Assembly: GCF_002151125.1 (NCBI RefSeq)
Contig: NZ_MDJZ01000009.1
Location: 1-47,021, forward strand
Reading direction: 5' to 3'
Source of the DNA: Clavibacter michiganensis
Lineage (GTDB): Bacteria > Actinomycetota > Actinomycetes > Actinomycetales > Microbacteriaceae
Length of the DNA stretch: 47,021 nucleotides
The position numbers and the translations under genes are program-made. The notes under the pieces are model-generated. The model had not been told where the DNA came from and ran no database searches. It saw only the letters and a list, made by a program, of their open reading frames with translations. Positions 1 through 7,610 of this stretch are shown piece after piece. How positions within the stretch are numbered: the stretch's first letter is position 1; the number at the start of each line of letters is the position of its first letter.

Positions 1-502
1 GAATATCGCCGCCCGCGCCGCCGCCGCCGCGAACGCCGCCGCGCGCCCGCCGGCGAACGCGCCCCGACCGCCGTCGTCCGGCGGCCAGCCCTCCTCCTCC
101 GGCTGGACCATGCCCATCCGCAGCTACGGCTCGTACCAGTCCTACGGGATGCGGCTGCACCCGATCCTCGGCTACTGGCGCCTGCACGCCGGCGACGACT
201 TCGGCGCCGGATGCGGCACCCCGATCTACGCGACGGCCGCCGGCACCGTGCAGTTCGCGGGCGGATCCAGCGGCTTCGGCAACGCGATCACCCTGAACCA
301 CGGCGGCGGCGTCACGAGCGTGTACGGCCACATGTACTCGTACGGCGTGATGGTCCGCACGGGCCAGAGCGTCCAGGCGGGCCAGCAGATCGGCGCGGTC
401 GGCAGCGCCGGGCTCAGCACCGGCTGCCACCTCCACTTCGAGATCCGGCAGGGCGGCGTCGCCACCTCGCCCATGCCCTTCCTGCGAAGCCGCGGGGCCT
501 GA
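1..502 (+). CDS. M23 family metallopeptidase, C-terminal part (5' end outside window)
   Basis: This is the C-terminal end of a secreted or surface LytM/M23 zinc peptidase that cleaves peptidoglycan cross-bridges. The open frame enters from the left edge without a start. The first 35 or so residues are an Ala/Pro/Ser-rich linker, followed by the catalytic domain. Visible zinc ligands are the HAGDD segment (the HxxxD motif) and HLHFEI (the HxH motif); GHMYSYGV and the repeated glycine turns fit the family. The domain is complete to the TGA at 500-502. An Ala/Pro linker before the domain is common in actinobacterial proteins with an N-terminal coiled coil, but that part lies outside the window. 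The domain call is secure; the substrate is inferred from family knowledge. Confidence 0.92.
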   Translation, partial: NIAARAAAAANAAARPPANAPRPPSSGGQPSSSGWTMPIRSYGSYQSYGMRLHPILGYWRLHAGDDFGAGCGTPIYATAAGTVQFAGGSSGFGNAITLNHGGGVTSVYGHMYSYGVMVRTGQSVQAGQQIGAVGSAGLSTGCHLHFEIRQGGVATSPMPFLRSRGA

Positions 503-511
503 CCCTCCGGG

Positions 512-517
512 TACGCT
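512..517 (+). promoter_or_regulatory. Candidate -10 box TACGCT for the SGNH-like gene
   Basis: TACGCT lies 10 bases after the M23 stop codon and would place a transcript start near 524, about 24 bases before the ATG at 548. No good -35 is visible. A G-rich run (533-538) can serve as ribosome binding site. Confidence 0.35.
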
Positions 518-547
518 GGACGCGTCGACGACCGGGGGGTGCGACGC

Positions 548-1282
548 ATGACGGGACGCATCAGGCGGTTCGCGCAGGCCGTGGGACGGCCCGCGATCTT
601 CGTGCAGTACGTGGCCCTGCGCACCGGCCTCCAGAGCACGGTCTTCCCGCGCGACGCGGCATCCGGGGTCGTCCCCGGCGACTCCCCGCAGCGCGTCCTC
701 GTCATCGGGGAGGCCACGGCCGTCGGGATGGGCGTCCTCTCCCACGAGCTGGGCATGGCCGGCCACTTCTCCCGCCAGCTCGCCCGTCGCACGGGCCGCG
801 GCGTCGAGTGGGCGACGCGCCCCTTCGCCGACCTCACGATCCACACCGCGGCCGGCACCGTCCGCGACCTCCCGCTGCTCGACGGCGTCGACGTGGTGCT
901 GCTCATGGTGGGCGTCGGGGACAGCATCCGCCTCACGCCGCAGCGCACCTGGCGGAGGCTGCTGTGCGCGGCCATCGACGACCTGACGCGGGGGCTGCCC
1001 CCGGGCGCGCGCGTGCTCATCCCCGAGGTCCCGCCGCTGAACGAGAGCGTCGGGATCCCCGCGGCCTGGCGCCCGGTCGCCGCCCGGCACGCGCGTCTGC
1101 TCAACCGCATCACCGCCGAGATCGTCGCGTCCCGCGACGACGCGCTGGCCGTCCCGTTCCCCGGCGAGAGCGTGATGGACCTGGGCGACCCGGACGCCGC
1201 GCAGGCCTCCCGCGTGTACGCGTCGTGGTCCCGCGCCTTCGTCCAGCGCATGCTCGGACCCGCGCCCACCGCCGAGGCGTGA
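548..1282 (+). CDS. SGNH/GDSL-hydrolase-like protein with lost catalytic residues
   Basis: A 244-residue protein with the fold signature of SGNH/GDSL esterases. The first beta strand reads VLVIGEATAVGMGV, where active relatives have GDS or GES with the catalytic serine; here that position is alanine. The third block reads VGVGD instead of the usual GxND, and the C-terminal DxxH block is replaced by a stretch ending VYASWSRAF. All three visible catalytic blocks are therefore altered, so a non-enzymatic role is inferred. ATG 548 was chosen because a G-run lies nine bases upstream; an in-frame GTG at 539 sits directly on that run. It stands alone between the M23 gene and the SRPBCC pair. Family assignment is likely; activity is doubtful. 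Confidence 0.7.
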   Translation: MTGRIRRFAQAVGRPAIFVQYVALRTGLQSTVFPRDAASGVVPGDSPQRVLVIGEATAVGMGVLSHELGMAGHFSRQLARRTGRGVEWATRPFADLTIHTAAGTVRDLPLLDGVDVVLLMVGVGDSIRLTPQRTWRRLLCAAIDDLTRGLPPGARVLIPEVPPLNESVGIPAAWRPVAARHARLLNRITAEIVASRDDALAVPFPGESVMDLGDPDAAQASRVYASWSRAFVQRMLGPAPTAEA

Positions 1283-1295
1283 CAGGCGGTTGAAC

Positions 1296-1319
1296 GTTCC
1301 CTGTGCATTCCTCGGGTGC
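1296..1319 (+). promoter_or_regulatory. Possible sigma-B-type promoter upstream of the SRPBCC gene
   Basis: GTTC, 14 bases, then GGGTGC resembles the general-stress sigma-B type promoters of actinobacteria (GTTT-N14-16-GGGTAT is the known form). The same stretch also carries a 6-bp inverted repeat, GCATTC (1305-1310) and GAATGC (1321-1326). A housekeeping -10 is not evident in the 163-base gap. Weak, based on pattern only. Confidence 0.25.
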
Positions 1320-1445
1320 CGAATGCCCCGTCGGACCCGGGCGTAGCGTCGGAGACGTGCCCGCGCCGGTGTCCGCACCGGAGCCCGGGCTCGCGGATCG
1401 CACGACGATCCGACCCCACGCACCGAATCCGAACGAGGAGAAGCA

Positions 1446-1901
1446 ATGCCCCAGGTAATCGAGACCGTCGACGTCAACGTCCCCGTCAGCACCGCCTACA
1501 ACCAGTGGACCCAGTTCGAGTCGTTCCCGAACTTCCTCAGCTACGTGGAGTCGATCACGCAGGTCACCGACACGCTCACCGAGTGGAAGGTCAAGATCGG
1601 CGGCGTCGAGCGCACGTTCGAGGCCAACATCACCGAGCAGCACCCCGACGAGCGCGTCGCCTGGAACTCGACCGGCGGCGACGAGGACCACGCCGGCGTC
1701 GTCACGTTCCACAAGCTGAGCGACACCGAGACGCGCGTCACCGTGCAGCTCGACTGGGCCGCCAAGGGCCTCGTGGAGAAGGTCGGCGCCGTCATCGGCG
1801 TCGACGACCACGTGATCAAGGGCGACCTCAAGAACTTCAAGGAGTTCATCGAGAAGCGCGGCACCGAAGAGGGCGCCTGGCGCGGGGACGTCAAGGCCTG
1901 A
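1446..1901 (+). CDS. SRPBCC / polyketide-cyclase-like protein
   Basis: A 151-residue cytoplasmic protein of the SRPBCC (START/Bet v 1) superfamily, which bind hydrophobic ligands in a helix-grip fold. The N-terminus (VIETVDVNVPVSTAYNQWTQ) is the typical first strand plus helix, and FESFPNFLSYVESI, ERVAWNST and the long C-terminal helix follow in the expected order. Length matches the family. GAGGAGAAG upstream of ATG 1446 is a strong ribosome binding site. The next gene starts two bases after its stop, so the two are co-transcribed. Relatives are often annotated as cyclase or dehydrase, but no substrate can be deduced. Confidence 0.88.
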   Translation: MPQVIETVDVNVPVSTAYNQWTQFESFPNFLSYVESITQVTDTLTEWKVKIGGVERTFEANITEQHPDERVAWNSTGGDEDHAGVVTFHKLSDTETRVTVQLDWAAKGLVEKVGAVIGVDDHVIKGDLKNFKEFIEKRGTEEGAWRGDVKA

Positions 1902-1903
1902 TC

Positions 1904-2140
1904 ATGCAGACCGACGAGATCCGCTGGAACCAGGAGGCGCGCGACAAGATCCTCACGGACAGCGACCGCGTGCTCCAGGAGGCCGTGCAGCAGGCGGCGA
2001 AGGAGCTCGAGGGCCAGGACTGGGAGACCGTGTACCAGCGCCTGTTCGAGCAGCTGAAGGACCGGTTCATCGACTTCGAGCCCGGGCCGGACCTCCGCAA
2101 GTACGCCGAGGCCGTCTCCCGCGGGGAGATCCAGGGCTGA
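1904..2140 (+). CDS. Small acidic protein of unknown function, partner of the SRPBCC gene
   Basis: A 78-residue, highly charged and probably helical protein (many E, D, Q and R, no membrane segment, no cysteine). It begins two bases after the SRPBCC stop codon and is followed by a strong hairpin, so it ends a two-gene operon. I do not recognise the family. The even spacing of charged residues and the absence of a signal peptide suggest a cytoplasmic helical protein that may bind a partner. The start ATG at 1904 is the only one consistent with the operon spacing. Confidence 0.75.
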   Translation: MQTDEIRWNQEARDKILTDSDRVLQEAVQQAAKELEGQDWETVYQRLFEQLKDRFIDFEPGPDLRKYAEAVSRGEIQG

Positions 2141-2162
2141 GGCGAGCGTCACCAGCACCACC

Positions 2163-2200
2163 GGGAGGGCCCGGCATCCGCGAGGGTGCCGGGCCCTCCC
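2163..2200 (+). terminator. Hairpin terminator after the SRPBCC operon
   Basis: A perfect 14-bp stem: left arm 2163-2176, right arm 2187-2200, loop of 10 bases. It lies 23 bases after the stop at 2140. No U-run follows, as is usual in GC-rich actinobacteria. Confidence 0.85.
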
Positions 2201-2280
2201 CGCGTCCGTCGTCGCGGTTTCCCCGCTTGCTGGATAATCTGGGTCGGCGCCGCGGGGGCGCGGCGACCAGGGGAGACGCG

Positions 2281-3063
2281 ATGACCGACACGCACGACGA
2301 CGGACGGCCGGACGCGGAGCGGGGGCGCACGCCGTCGGCGGGCGACGCGCAGGCCGCGCCGGCGTACGCGCCCGCGGACGGGCCGGGCGCCGCGTACCCG
2401 GCCGGCTCCTACCCGGGCGCCTCCTACCCGGGCGGCCCGTACCCCGCGGGCCCCTACCCGGCCACCCACCCCGGCGCGGTCCCGCCGCCCGGGTACGGGA
2501 TGGTCCTCCTGCCGCCCGCGCATCGGCCGCTCCCGGCGCACATCGACCCCGCCTGGCGGCTCGCGGGCGTGGGTCGACGGGCGGCCGGGCGGATCCTCGA
2601 CCAGGTCGTCTTCGGGGTCGTCGGCGGGCTGTCGGCGTCGGCGTTCATCATCCCGATCCAGGGCATGGCGCAGCAGCGCATCAACGACCTGCAGCTGTTC
2701 GGCGAGGCCGCCGACGACATGATGGACACCTACTTCGGCGGCGCCGTGCTCGCCACGTCCATCAGCCTCCTCGCCTACCTCCTCATCGCCACCTGGTGGC
2801 TCGGTTGGAAGGGCACGACGCCCGGCAAGGCCATGGTCGGGATCCGCGTGCAGCGCTTCTCCGCGCCCGGCATGCTCGGCTTCGGCCGCGCCCTGCTCCG
2901 GGGCGTCGTGCAGAACGCGTTCGTGCTCGGCTGGATCTTCACGGTCTGGCTGCCCTACGCGTCCGTCGGCTGGGACTCGCGCCACCTCCTCCGCGGCTGG
3001 CACGACCTCGCCGCGGACGACGTCGTGCTCGCGCGGCGCACGGAGTCCTTCGGCTCCTACTGA
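2281..3063 (+). CDS. RDD family integral membrane protein
   Basis: A 260-residue protein. The first 80 residues are a disordered region rich in Pro, Gly, Tyr and Ala with repeated YPG motifs. The RDD domain follows: GRRAAGRILDQVVFG supplies the Arg and Asp-Asp-like signature, then two hydrophobic segments, then WLGWKGTTPGKAMVGIRVQ, a hallmark of the family, and a final membrane segment ending in LLRGWHDLAADDVVL. RDD proteins are membrane proteins of mostly unknown or transport-related function. ATG 2281 is chosen over an upstream frame extension because AGGGGAG lies eight bases before it. The gene stands alone, with GATAAT at 2232-2237 as a possible -10. Confidence 0.88.
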   Translation: MTDTHDDGRPDAERGRTPSAGDAQAAPAYAPADGPGAAYPAGSYPGASYPGGPYPAGPYPATHPGAVPPPGYGMVLLPPAHRPLPAHIDPAWRLAGVGRRAAGRILDQVVFGVVGGLSASAFIIPIQGMAQQRINDLQLFGEAADDMMDTYFGGAVLATSISLLAYLLIATWWLGWKGTTPGKAMVGIRVQRFSAPGMLGFGRALLRGVVQNAFVLGWIFTVWLPYASVGWDSRHLLRGWHDLAADDVVLARRTESFGSY

Positions 3064-3264
3064 CGCGCGGGCGGCGGGATCGCGCGGGCGCGCCCGGAGG
3101 GCGGAGAGCCTGACGAGGGCCTGGGAGAAGGATCGCCCGAGGAATGCCGTCCCGGGCGCTCCGGTTGCCCGAGGGCGGTCCGCTCGGGCCGCTGGCCCCG
3201 ACGCCCTCCCGACGCGATCCGTCGCGGTGCGCGCCGGCCACCCGCGAGACGAAGGATCCACCAC

Positions 3265-4341
3265 GTGAAGCTGTTCTCCCCCGTCGCCCTCGGCGCCCTC
3301 GAGCTCCCCAACCGCGTCGCCATGGCGCCCCTGACCCGCATGCGCTCCGACGAGCACGGCGTCCCCGGCGACCTCGTCGTCGAGTACTACCGCCAGCGCG
3401 CGTCCACCGGCCTCATCGTCTCCGAGGGCGTGTTCACCAGCGAGCGCAGCAAGGCGTACCCGGGCCAGCCCGGCATCGTGACGGACGAGCAGATCGCCGG
3501 CTGGCGCCGCGTCACCGACGCCGTGCACGAGGCCGGCGGCCGCATCGTCATGCAGCTCATGCACGGCGGCCGCGTCTCGCACGAGGACATCACGGGCGGC
3601 CTGCCGCTGCTCGCGCCGAGCGCCATCGCGATCCAGGGCGAGGTGCACGTGCCCACCGGCAAGAAGCCCTACCCCGTGCCGAGCGAGCCGGAGACCGACG
3701 AGGTCCCGCTCATCGTCGACGAGCTGACGGTCGCGGCCCGCAACGCGGTCGACGCCGGGTTCGACGGCGTGGAGATCCACTCCGCCAACGGCTACCTGCT
3801 GCACGAGTTCCTGTCGCCCGTCTCGAACGTGCGCACGGACGCCTACGGCGGATCGCCCGCGAACCGCGCGAAGCTCGGCATCGACGTGGCGCACGCGGTC
3901 TCCCGCGAGATCGGCGCCGGCCGGGTGGGCATCCGCATCTCGCCGTCGCACAACATCCAGGACGTCCTCGAGGAGGACGCCGACGAGACGCGCGCCACGT
4001 ACGAGGCGCTGCTCTCCGGCATCGCCCCGCTCGGCCTCGCCTACGTGAGCATCCTGCACGCGGAGCCCGCCGGCGAGCTCGTCCAGGGCCTCCGCGCGAC
4101 GTTCGGCGGACCGCTCATGATCAACAGCGGCTTCGGCATCCAGACCGAGTACGACGAGGCCGTCCAGCTCGTCGAGGAGGGCACCGCCGACGTCGTCGCC
4201 GTGGGCCGCATGGTCATCGCCAACCCCGACCTCGTCGAGCGCTGGGAGCAGGGCGCCCCGACGAACGAGCCGAACCCGGCCACGTTCTACGGCCCCGGCG
4301 CCGAGGGCTACACCGACTACCCGGCGCTCGCCGCGAGCTGA
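3265..4341 (+). CDS. Alkene reductase, Old Yellow Enzyme family (FMN-dependent)
   Basis: A 358-residue NAD(P)H:flavin oxidoreductase of the OYE/NemA group, which reduces activated C=C bonds (enones, maleimides). Markers: MAPLTRMR near residue 20, LMHGGRVSH, and the active-site run EIHSANGYLLHEF with the His and Asn that bind the substrate and the Tyr that donates a proton. YGGS and the C-terminal GRMVIANPDLVERW complete the barrel. It starts at GTG 3265 with AAGGA upstream. It stands alone, with about 200 bases upstream in which I see no clear regulator site. The family is certain; the natural substrate is unknown. Confidence 0.94.
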   Translation: MKLFSPVALGALELPNRVAMAPLTRMRSDEHGVPGDLVVEYYRQRASTGLIVSEGVFTSERSKAYPGQPGIVTDEQIAGWRRVTDAVHEAGGRIVMQLMHGGRVSHEDITGGLPLLAPSAIAIQGEVHVPTGKKPYPVPSEPETDEVPLIVDELTVAARNAVDAGFDGVEIHSANGYLLHEFLSPVSNVRTDAYGGSPANRAKLGIDVAHAVSREIGAGRVGIRISPSHNIQDVLEEDADETRATYEALLSGIAPLGLAYVSILHAEPAGELVQGLRATFGGPLMINSGFGIQTEYDEAVQLVEEGTADVVAVGRMVIANPDLVERWEQGAPTNEPNPATFYGPGAEGYTDYPALAAS

Positions 4342-4379
4342 TCCGCCGCATCGCCCGACCGGCTCCGACCGGCACCGCC

Positions 4380-4418
4380 CGAGGCCGGGTTCACTCCGAG
4401 GGAGCGAGCCCGGCCTCG
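4380..4418. terminator. Hairpin at the convergent gene ends (OYE / response regulator)
   Basis: A perfect 10-bp stem (4380-4389 with 4409-4418) with a 19-base loop. It spans the stop codon of the response regulator and lies 39 bases after the OYE stop, so it could end the + strand transcript. The long loop makes this less certain. Confidence 0.45.
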
Positions 4419-5122
4419 TGCACGAGCACGGCGACCTGCACCCGGCCGTCGACGCCGAGCTTGTCGAGCACGTGCCCCACGTGGGTCTTCACGGTCGCGA
4501 CGCCGAGGAACAGGTCGGCGGCGATGCGCGCGTTCGACCACCCGCGCGCGATGGCGAGCGCGACCTCCTGCTCGCGCTCCGTCAGCGTCATGAACCGCTC
4601 CCGCTCGGCCGTGCGGTCGGCGCGGTCGCGCTGCGCCGCCACGCCGATCACGGTGTCGAGCACCGACGGCGACAGGATTGACCGGCCGGCCGCCACCTGG
4701 CGCACCGCCTGGACGAGCTCGACCGGCGGGGTGTCCTTGAGCAGGAACCCACGCGCCCCCGCGCGCAGCGCCCCGAGCACGAGCTCGTCGGCGTCGAAGG
4801 TCGTGAGGACGATGACCGGGAGGTCGGGGCGGCGGGCGACCTCGCGGGCCGTGGCGGTGATCCCGTCGCAGACCGGCATGCGGATGTCCATGAGCACCAC
4901 GTCGGGCGCCGTGCGCGCGATCACGGGGCCGGCCGCGAGCCCGTCGGCCGCCTCGCCCACCACCTCGAGGCCGTGCCCGCCGCCCAGCAGCATCGCGAGG
5001 CCCGCGCGGACGAGGGCGTCGTCGTCCACGATCACGACGCGGATCGGCGGGCCGGCCGCCGGGACGACGCCCGGGAGCTCCGCGTCGGCGGTGCGGGCGT
5101 CGCCCGTGCTCGCGCCGTCCAT
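4391..5122 (-). CDS. NarL/LuxR-type two-component response regulator
   Basis: A 243-residue transcription factor. The receiver domain begins at VVIVDDDALVRAG (acidic pocket), has the phospho-acceptor aspartate in VVLMDIRMP and the switch lysine in FLLKDTPP. A LuxR-type helix-turn-helix follows at the C-terminus (LTEREQEVALAIARGWSN ... ATVKTHV). ATG 5122 is taken as start; GTG 5128 would overlap the kinase stop in a GTGA and is equally plausible. The sensor kinase gene lies directly upstream, so the two are translated together. The signal sensed and the target genes cannot be read from the sequence. Confidence 0.95.
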   Translation of the reverse strand: MDGASTGDARTADAELPGVVPAAGPPIRVVIVDDDALVRAGLAMLLGGGHGLEVVGEAADGLAAGPVIARTAPDVVLMDIRMPVCDGITATAREVARRPDLPVIVLTTFDADELVLGALRAGARGFLLKDTPPVELVQAVRQVAAGRSILSPSVLDTVIGVAAQRDRADRTAERERFMTLTEREQEVALAIARGWSNARIAADLFLGVATVKTHVGHVLDKLGVDGRVQVAVLVHEAGLAPSE

Positions 5123-5124
5123 GG

Positions 5125-6351
5125 TCACGCCGTCCACGGGAGCACCGCCTCGACGACGTGCTGGCCGTCGCGCCGGGACACGTCGAGCGTGCCGTCCAGG
5201 GCGCGGGCCCGCTCGGCGATCCCGGCGAGGCCGTGTCCGCGGGCGGAGGCAGCGGGATCCGCGGGATCCGCGGGTGCCGGAGCGGGGTTCTGCACGACGA
5301 TGCGCAGGCGTCCGCCGGCCCGGCCGTCGAGCGAGACCTCGACCGGTGCGTCGGGCGCGTGCCGACGCGCGTTCGTCAGGCACTCCTGGATCACCCGGTA
5401 GGCGTGCCGCGACGTCGTGGTGGCGAGGCGCGGCAGTTCCTCGCGGGTGTCGGGGTGGACGTGCGCGTGCACCTCGACGCCGAGCGACCTGGCCTCGTCG
5501 AGCAGCGCCGGCAGGTCGTCGAGCGTCGGCTGCGGGGGCGCCGCGGCGGGCGCGCCCGACGGATCCCGCAGCACCCCGAGGACGCCGCGCAGCTCGGTGA
5601 GCGCCGTGCGGGCGTTGTCGCGCACCACGCCCGCGGTCGCGCGGACCTCGGACGCGTCCAGGTCGTCGCGGTACTCCAGCGCCCCCGCGTGCAGGGCGAC
5701 CAGGGAGAGCCGGTGGGCGAGCACGTCGTGCATCTCCCGCGCGATCCGCGTGCGCTCGTGGTCCGCTGCCTGCGCGGAGCGGAGGGCCTGCTCCTCCTCC
5801 GTGAGCCGCGCGCGCTCCCGGAGCGAGGCCAGCAGCTCCCGGCGGCCTCCGACGTAGAGCCCGACGACGATCAGGAGGCCGAGCACCACGAGGAGCAGCG
5901 CCGCGGTGAGCGGCAGCTCCGCCGGGGTCACCGGCAGGTAGGAGAGGCCGGTGAGCTCCCACGTGCCGACGGCCGCGATCCAGACGGCGGCGGCGACGGC
6001 GATCTCCCGCGGCCGGCGGCGGACCGCGAGCGACACGAGGGCGATCGCCGAGGCCAGGAGCCCGACGCTCGACACCGCGGCGACGACGCCCAGCGCGACC
6101 GCGATCGCGAGGGGTGCGCGTCGGCGCAGCGGGAGGATCGCGATCGCGACGAGCCCGGCGACCGCGTCGAGCAGGAGGAGGAGATCGATCCGCATGCCGG
6201 TGGCCCCGGCCTCCTCGACGAGCGTGAGCGTGGCGCCGAAGGCGAGCGTGCCGACCAGGAGCGACAGCGCCATGATCCCCGCCTCGCGGCCGACGGTGCG
6301 GGCACGGCGGGCGGGCCCGATGCGGGGGACGTGCGCGGTGGGGGAGGACAT
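5125..6351 (-). CDS. Sensor histidine kinase (HisKA_3 type)
   Basis: A 408-residue membrane kinase. Five to six hydrophobic segments occupy residues 20-165, then a short coiled region leads to the dimerisation/phosphorylation helix with the phospho-accepting His in EMHDVLAH. The ATPase domain has the N box in IQECLTNARRHA and the G box in GHGLAGIAERA. There is no large extracellular loop, so it probably senses something in or at the membrane, as is common for NarL-partner kinases of actinobacteria. A -10 box TAGGGT sits six bases before the ATG, so the mRNA is probably leaderless. Confidence 0.94.
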   Translation of the reverse strand: MSSPTAHVPRIGPARRARTVGREAGIMALSLLVGTLAFGATLTLVEEAGATGMRIDLLLLLDAVAGLVAIAILPLRRRAPLAIAVALGVVAAVSSVGLLASAIALVSLAVRRRPREIAVAAAVWIAAVGTWELTGLSYLPVTPAELPLTAALLLVVLGLLIVVGLYVGGRRELLASLRERARLTEEEQALRSAQAADHERTRIAREMHDVLAHRLSLVALHAGALEYRDDLDASEVRATAGVVRDNARTALTELRGVLGVLRDPSGAPAAAPPQPTLDDLPALLDEARSLGVEVHAHVHPDTREELPRLATTTSRHAYRVIQECLTNARRHAPDAPVEVSLDGRAGGRLRIVVQNPAPAPADPADPAASARGHGLAGIAERARALDGTLDVSRRDGQHVVEAVLPWTA

Positions 6352-6357
6352 GCCCCG

Positions 6358-6363
6358 ACCCTA
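6358..6363 (-). promoter_or_regulatory. -10 box TAGGGT of the kinase operon (leaderless)
   Basis: TAGGGT is separated by exactly six bases from ATG 6351, placing the expected +1 on the start codon. No convincing -35. Confidence 0.5.
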
Positions 6364-6437
6364 CGGAGCGGTGGCGTCCCGCCGGATCGACCGGAAGGGG
6401 GAGATGGCGCCGACCCGGAGGAGGGCGGCTGGTCCGG

Positions 6438-6803
6438 TCAGCGGGTCGAACGGGTCGTGCGCTCCGCCTTGCGCTCCGCGCGGGAGGTGCGCCAGCGGCG
6501 CCAGGCGTCCCAGAAGCGGTGCAGCTGGCGCTTGAGGAACACGTTCACGCGGTGGGCGGCGGGGAACTCGGTGCCGAGCACGGCGATCCCGAGGAAGACG
6601 ATGAGCCAGCCGGGCCCGGGCAGCGGGATGAGCACGATGCCGACGAGGACGATGGAGACGCCGAGCAGGCCCACGAGGATCCGGTAGAGCCAGCGCGCCT
6701 TCGGGTGCAGCTCGATCCAGGCCCGGCAGCGGCGGAGGAACCGCCGGAGCGGATGCGCGTGGCTGGAGCCCGCCTCGAACTCGCGGGTCAGGGTGTCGGA
6801 CAT
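6438..6803 (-). CDS. PGPGW-type (TIGR02611-like) small membrane protein
   Basis: A 121-residue inner-membrane protein with two adjacent hydrophobic segments (about residues 42-58 and 64-80) joined by the conserved PLPGPGWLIVFLG turn, which marks the TIGR02611/PGPGW family. The N-terminal third and the C-terminal tail are very basic (many Arg, Lys and Trp), suggesting both ends lie in the cytoplasm. The function of the family is unknown. It stands alone on the minus strand with its own leaderless -10 box. Confidence 0.87.
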   Translation of the reverse strand: MSDTLTREFEAGSSHAHPLRRFLRRCRAWIELHPKARWLYRILVGLLGVSIVLVGIVLIPLPGPGWLIVFLGIAVLGTEFPAAHRVNVFLKRQLHRFWDAWRRWRTSRAERKAERTTRSTR

Positions 6804-6809
6804 GCGCTC

Positions 6810-6815
6810 ACGCTA
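6810..6815 (-). promoter_or_regulatory. -10 box TAGCGT of the PGPGW gene (leaderless)
   Basis: TAGCGT followed by six bases and then ATG 6803. Confidence 0.5.
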
Positions 6816-6901
6816 CGGGCGGGGCCTGGGAAGCGGCTCCCTCATCTGGGGAATCCGCAGGATGCCGTGACGATCCGGGCCCGGACGCCGTCGCGGTGCC
6901 G

Positions 6902-7501
6902 TCAGCCGGCGGGTGGGGCCGTGATCCGCCGGGCCGCCTCCACGACGGCCGCGCGGTCGGCGGCGCGCGCGCGGGGCGTGTCCGCGTGCATGGTCGGGTA
7001 CGGCGACTGCACCCACGCCTGCGCGAGCGCGAACAGCATCGTGAGGAGGCGCTGCGGATCCCACGACGGGTCGATGCACCCCTCCTCCTGCCCGCGGCGG
7101 ATCGCCTGGACCTTGGCCGACGGCGACGTGTCGCTGTGCGGCACGTCGAGCGTCACGCCGTCGAGCCGGGCCCACGCGAGCATGCGGCGGTGCTGCGGGT
7201 GCTCGTAGGCGTGGTCGAAGAGCTGGCCGACGAAGCCCGGGAGGTCGGCGGGATCCAGCGTCACAGCGGAGAAGAACTCGACGCCGTTGAGCTTCAGCAC
7301 CGCGTGGAACAGCGACTCCTTGTCGGTGAAGTGCGCGTACAGCCGCTCCTTGCTGGCGCGGCCGGAGCGGGCGATGCGGTCGACGCGCGCGCCGGCGAGC
7401 CCGTGGGCGGCGAACTCCTCGCGCGCGGCCAGGAGGATGCGGTGCCGGACGTCGTCCTGCTTCTCGTCGGTGGATCGGGCGGACCCCGTCGTCTCTGCCA
7501 T
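6902..7501 (-). CDS. TetR family repressor of the adjacent DHA2 efflux gene
   Basis: A 199-residue TetR regulator. The N-terminal helix-turn-helix reads ILLAAREEFAAHGLAGARV ... SKERLYAHFTDKESLF, the classic TetR pattern; the remaining 130 residues form the ligand-binding and dimer domain. It is divergent from the MFS gene, and a perfect 24-bp palindrome (7515-7538) lies between them, overlapping the efflux -35 box and next to its own -10. It most likely represses both genes until a toxic compound binds. ATG 7501 is the start; the open frame runs further upstream but crosses the operator. Confidence 0.95.
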   Translation of the reverse strand: MAETTGSARSTDEKQDDVRHRILLAAREEFAAHGLAGARVDRIARSGRASKERLYAHFTDKESLFHAVLKLNGVEFFSAVTLDPADLPGFVGQLFDHAYEHPQHRRMLAWARLDGVTLDVPHSDTSPSAKVQAIRRGQEEGCIDPSWDPQRLLTMLFALAQAWVQSPYPTMHADTPRARAADRAAVVEAARRITAPPAG

Positions 7502-7507
7502 GTGAAC

Positions 7508-7513
7508 AGCGTA
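7508..7513 (-). promoter_or_regulatory. -10 box TACGCT of the tetR gene (leaderless)
   Basis: TACGCT, six bases, then ATG 7501. It lies immediately beside the palindromic operator, which allows autorepression. Confidence 0.55.
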
Positions 7514-7514
7514 T

Positions 7515-7538
7515 GTCAAACGAACCGGTTCGTTTGAC
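7515..7538. promoter_or_regulatory. Perfect 24-bp palindromic TetR operator
   Basis: GTCAAACGAACC followed by its exact reverse complement. It sits in the divergent tetR/MFS intergenic region and shares TTGAC with the MFS -35 box. The AT-rich arms stand out from the surrounding GC-rich DNA. Confidence 0.9.
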
Positions 7539-7563
7539 TCTTCGCGCGGAGCGGCCCTAGATT
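7534..7563 (+). promoter_or_regulatory. Promoter of the MFS efflux gene
   Basis: -35 TTGACT (7534-7539), 18-base spacer, -10 TAGATT (7558-7563). The expected +1 is near 7570. Binding of TetR to 7515-7538 would cover the -35. Confidence 0.75.
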
Positions 7564-7610
7564 GGACCGTCCTCGCCCGCCCGGGCGCCGCACGAATCCT
7601 CCAGGAGCAC

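Noticed and set aside
211-1293. Long open frame on the + strand overlapping M23 and the SGNH-like gene
   Set aside because: Arg/Pro/His-rich translation typical of a shifted frame in GC-rich DNA; no family motif and it overlaps two better-supported genes.
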